Source: Candidatus Hydrogenedentota bacterium (GTDB lineage Bacteria > Hydrogenedentota > Hydrogenedentia > Hydrogenedentales > JAEUWI01). From it: a stretch of 64,000 bases of DNA. The position numbers and the translations under genes were made by a program. Of this stretch, positions 63,779-64,000 are shown one piece after another. The stretch lies in assembly GCA_016182605.1 (NCBI GenBank), contig JACPGE010000055.1:40118-104117 (forward strand), in the 5' to 3' direction. How positions within the stretch are numbered: position 1 is the stretch's first letter; every line of letters begins with the position of its first letter. Under the pieces are notes generated by a model, which was not told the origin of the DNA, searched no databases, and was given only the letters and a program-made list of their open reading frames with translations.

Positions 63779-63856
63779 GTGTATTGGAGTACATTCGTGG
63801 TCTGATTGATTGCGCTCTCACTGGAGGAATCAAACCACGAATGAACTCCAATACAC
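63779..63856. repeat. long imperfect hairpin repeat
   Basis: Arms of 29 nt at 63779-63807 and 63828-63856 are inverted with 27 of 29 matches, around a 20-nt loop. The arms contain GTGTATTGGAGT and ATTCGTGGT, unlike nearby coding sequence. It resembles dispersed intergenic hairpins. No U-tract follows, so it is not a simple terminator. Confidence 0.65.
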
Positions 63857-64000
63857 TTGGCGCGGCATAGCCGCAAGCAAAGCAAAGCCGAGTGCCACTC
63901 GGCGATCCCAGAGAGGGAATTCACGCAAAGAGGCCAAGCCGCAAAGCCTGGGGACAGCCCCTCGCCGGTGCAGGATGGTGCTGCGGGGCCGGGGTCTGTG
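63857..64000. other. right-end intergenic sequence
   Basis: No gene is supported between the start of the DUF2961 gene (63502) and the window end. The part after the hairpin has low-complexity motifs, GCAAGCAAAGC and ACGCAAAGAGGCCAAGCCGC, typical of repeat-rich spacers. Confidence 0.4.

Noticed and set aside
1..64000. CRISPR arrays, transposases, integrases, prophage genes, tRNA and rRNA
   Set aside because: No regularly spaced repeats, no such protein motifs and no tRNA or rRNA signatures were seen in any part of the window.

Overview
The window is a high-GC, gene-dense chromosomal segment from a Gram-negative, probably environmental bacterium. It carries an RND/TolC efflux set, type I signal peptidase, lipoprotein and signal-peptide proteins, DnaA, RecR, peptide deformylase and a proton-pumping transhydrogenase. 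The mix of DUF2961 (GH172) enzyme, planctomycete-style single-haem proteins with DUF2231, a beta-helix/HNE_0200-type gene pair, Ser/Thr kinase, FG-GAP and HEAT-repeat proteins, and dispersed intergenic inverted repeats suggests the PVC/Candidatus Hydrogenedentes neighbourhood. That placement is an inference; no rRNA or other decisive marker is present.

Left part (1-17 kb): the pntAA-pntAB-pntB operon runs leftwards off the window from a near-consensus promoter. Back to back with it is a strong rightward promoter driving a small structured RNA of about 175 nt that ends in an excellent terminator; its shape recalls 6S RNA. Next come an abhydrolase-fold protein that has lost its nucleophile serine, the MoxR-DUF58-transglutaminase operon, pdxA with an FG-GAP secreted protein on the other strand, a one-domain MazG, a DnaA-box cluster (candidate oriC), dnaA, def-recR, and two leftward genes (a secreted protein of unknown function and a tandem GNAT).

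Middle (17-41 kb): a MarR-controlled efflux operon (MarR, membrane fusion protein, RND pump, TolC), a membrane cytochrome c with a long Pro/Ala/Glu tail and a lipase-like hydrolase. A leftward signalling cluster follows: trypsin-like protease with TPRs, Ser/Thr kinase with an 11-residue threonine repeat, and a cysteine-less thioredoxin fold joined to TPRs and a CsgG-like domain. Then come a secreted protein, a lipoprotein and an AsmA-like protein, a one-polypeptide restriction-modification enzyme, an MsmK/MalK-type ATPase, a polysaccharide deacetylase and galactokinase.

Right part (41-64 kb): a pseudopilin cluster whose large member carries a CXXCH motif, a HEAT-repeat protein, the beta-helix/dihaem-type pair, ferrochelatase, and a polyprenyl-linked glycan locus (flippase-like protein, GT39-like enzyme, Alg14/Alg13-like pair, two GT2, DUF2304). 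These are followed by a Crp-family regulator, glgC, a TPR protein, signal peptidase I, a rhomboid protease, a TatA-like/J-domain fusion, a PKD-like secreted protein and a GH172-type enzyme. Several intergenic spaces here hold inverted repeats that look like dispersed, non-autonomous elements. I saw no tRNA, rRNA, transposase, prophage or CRISPR array.
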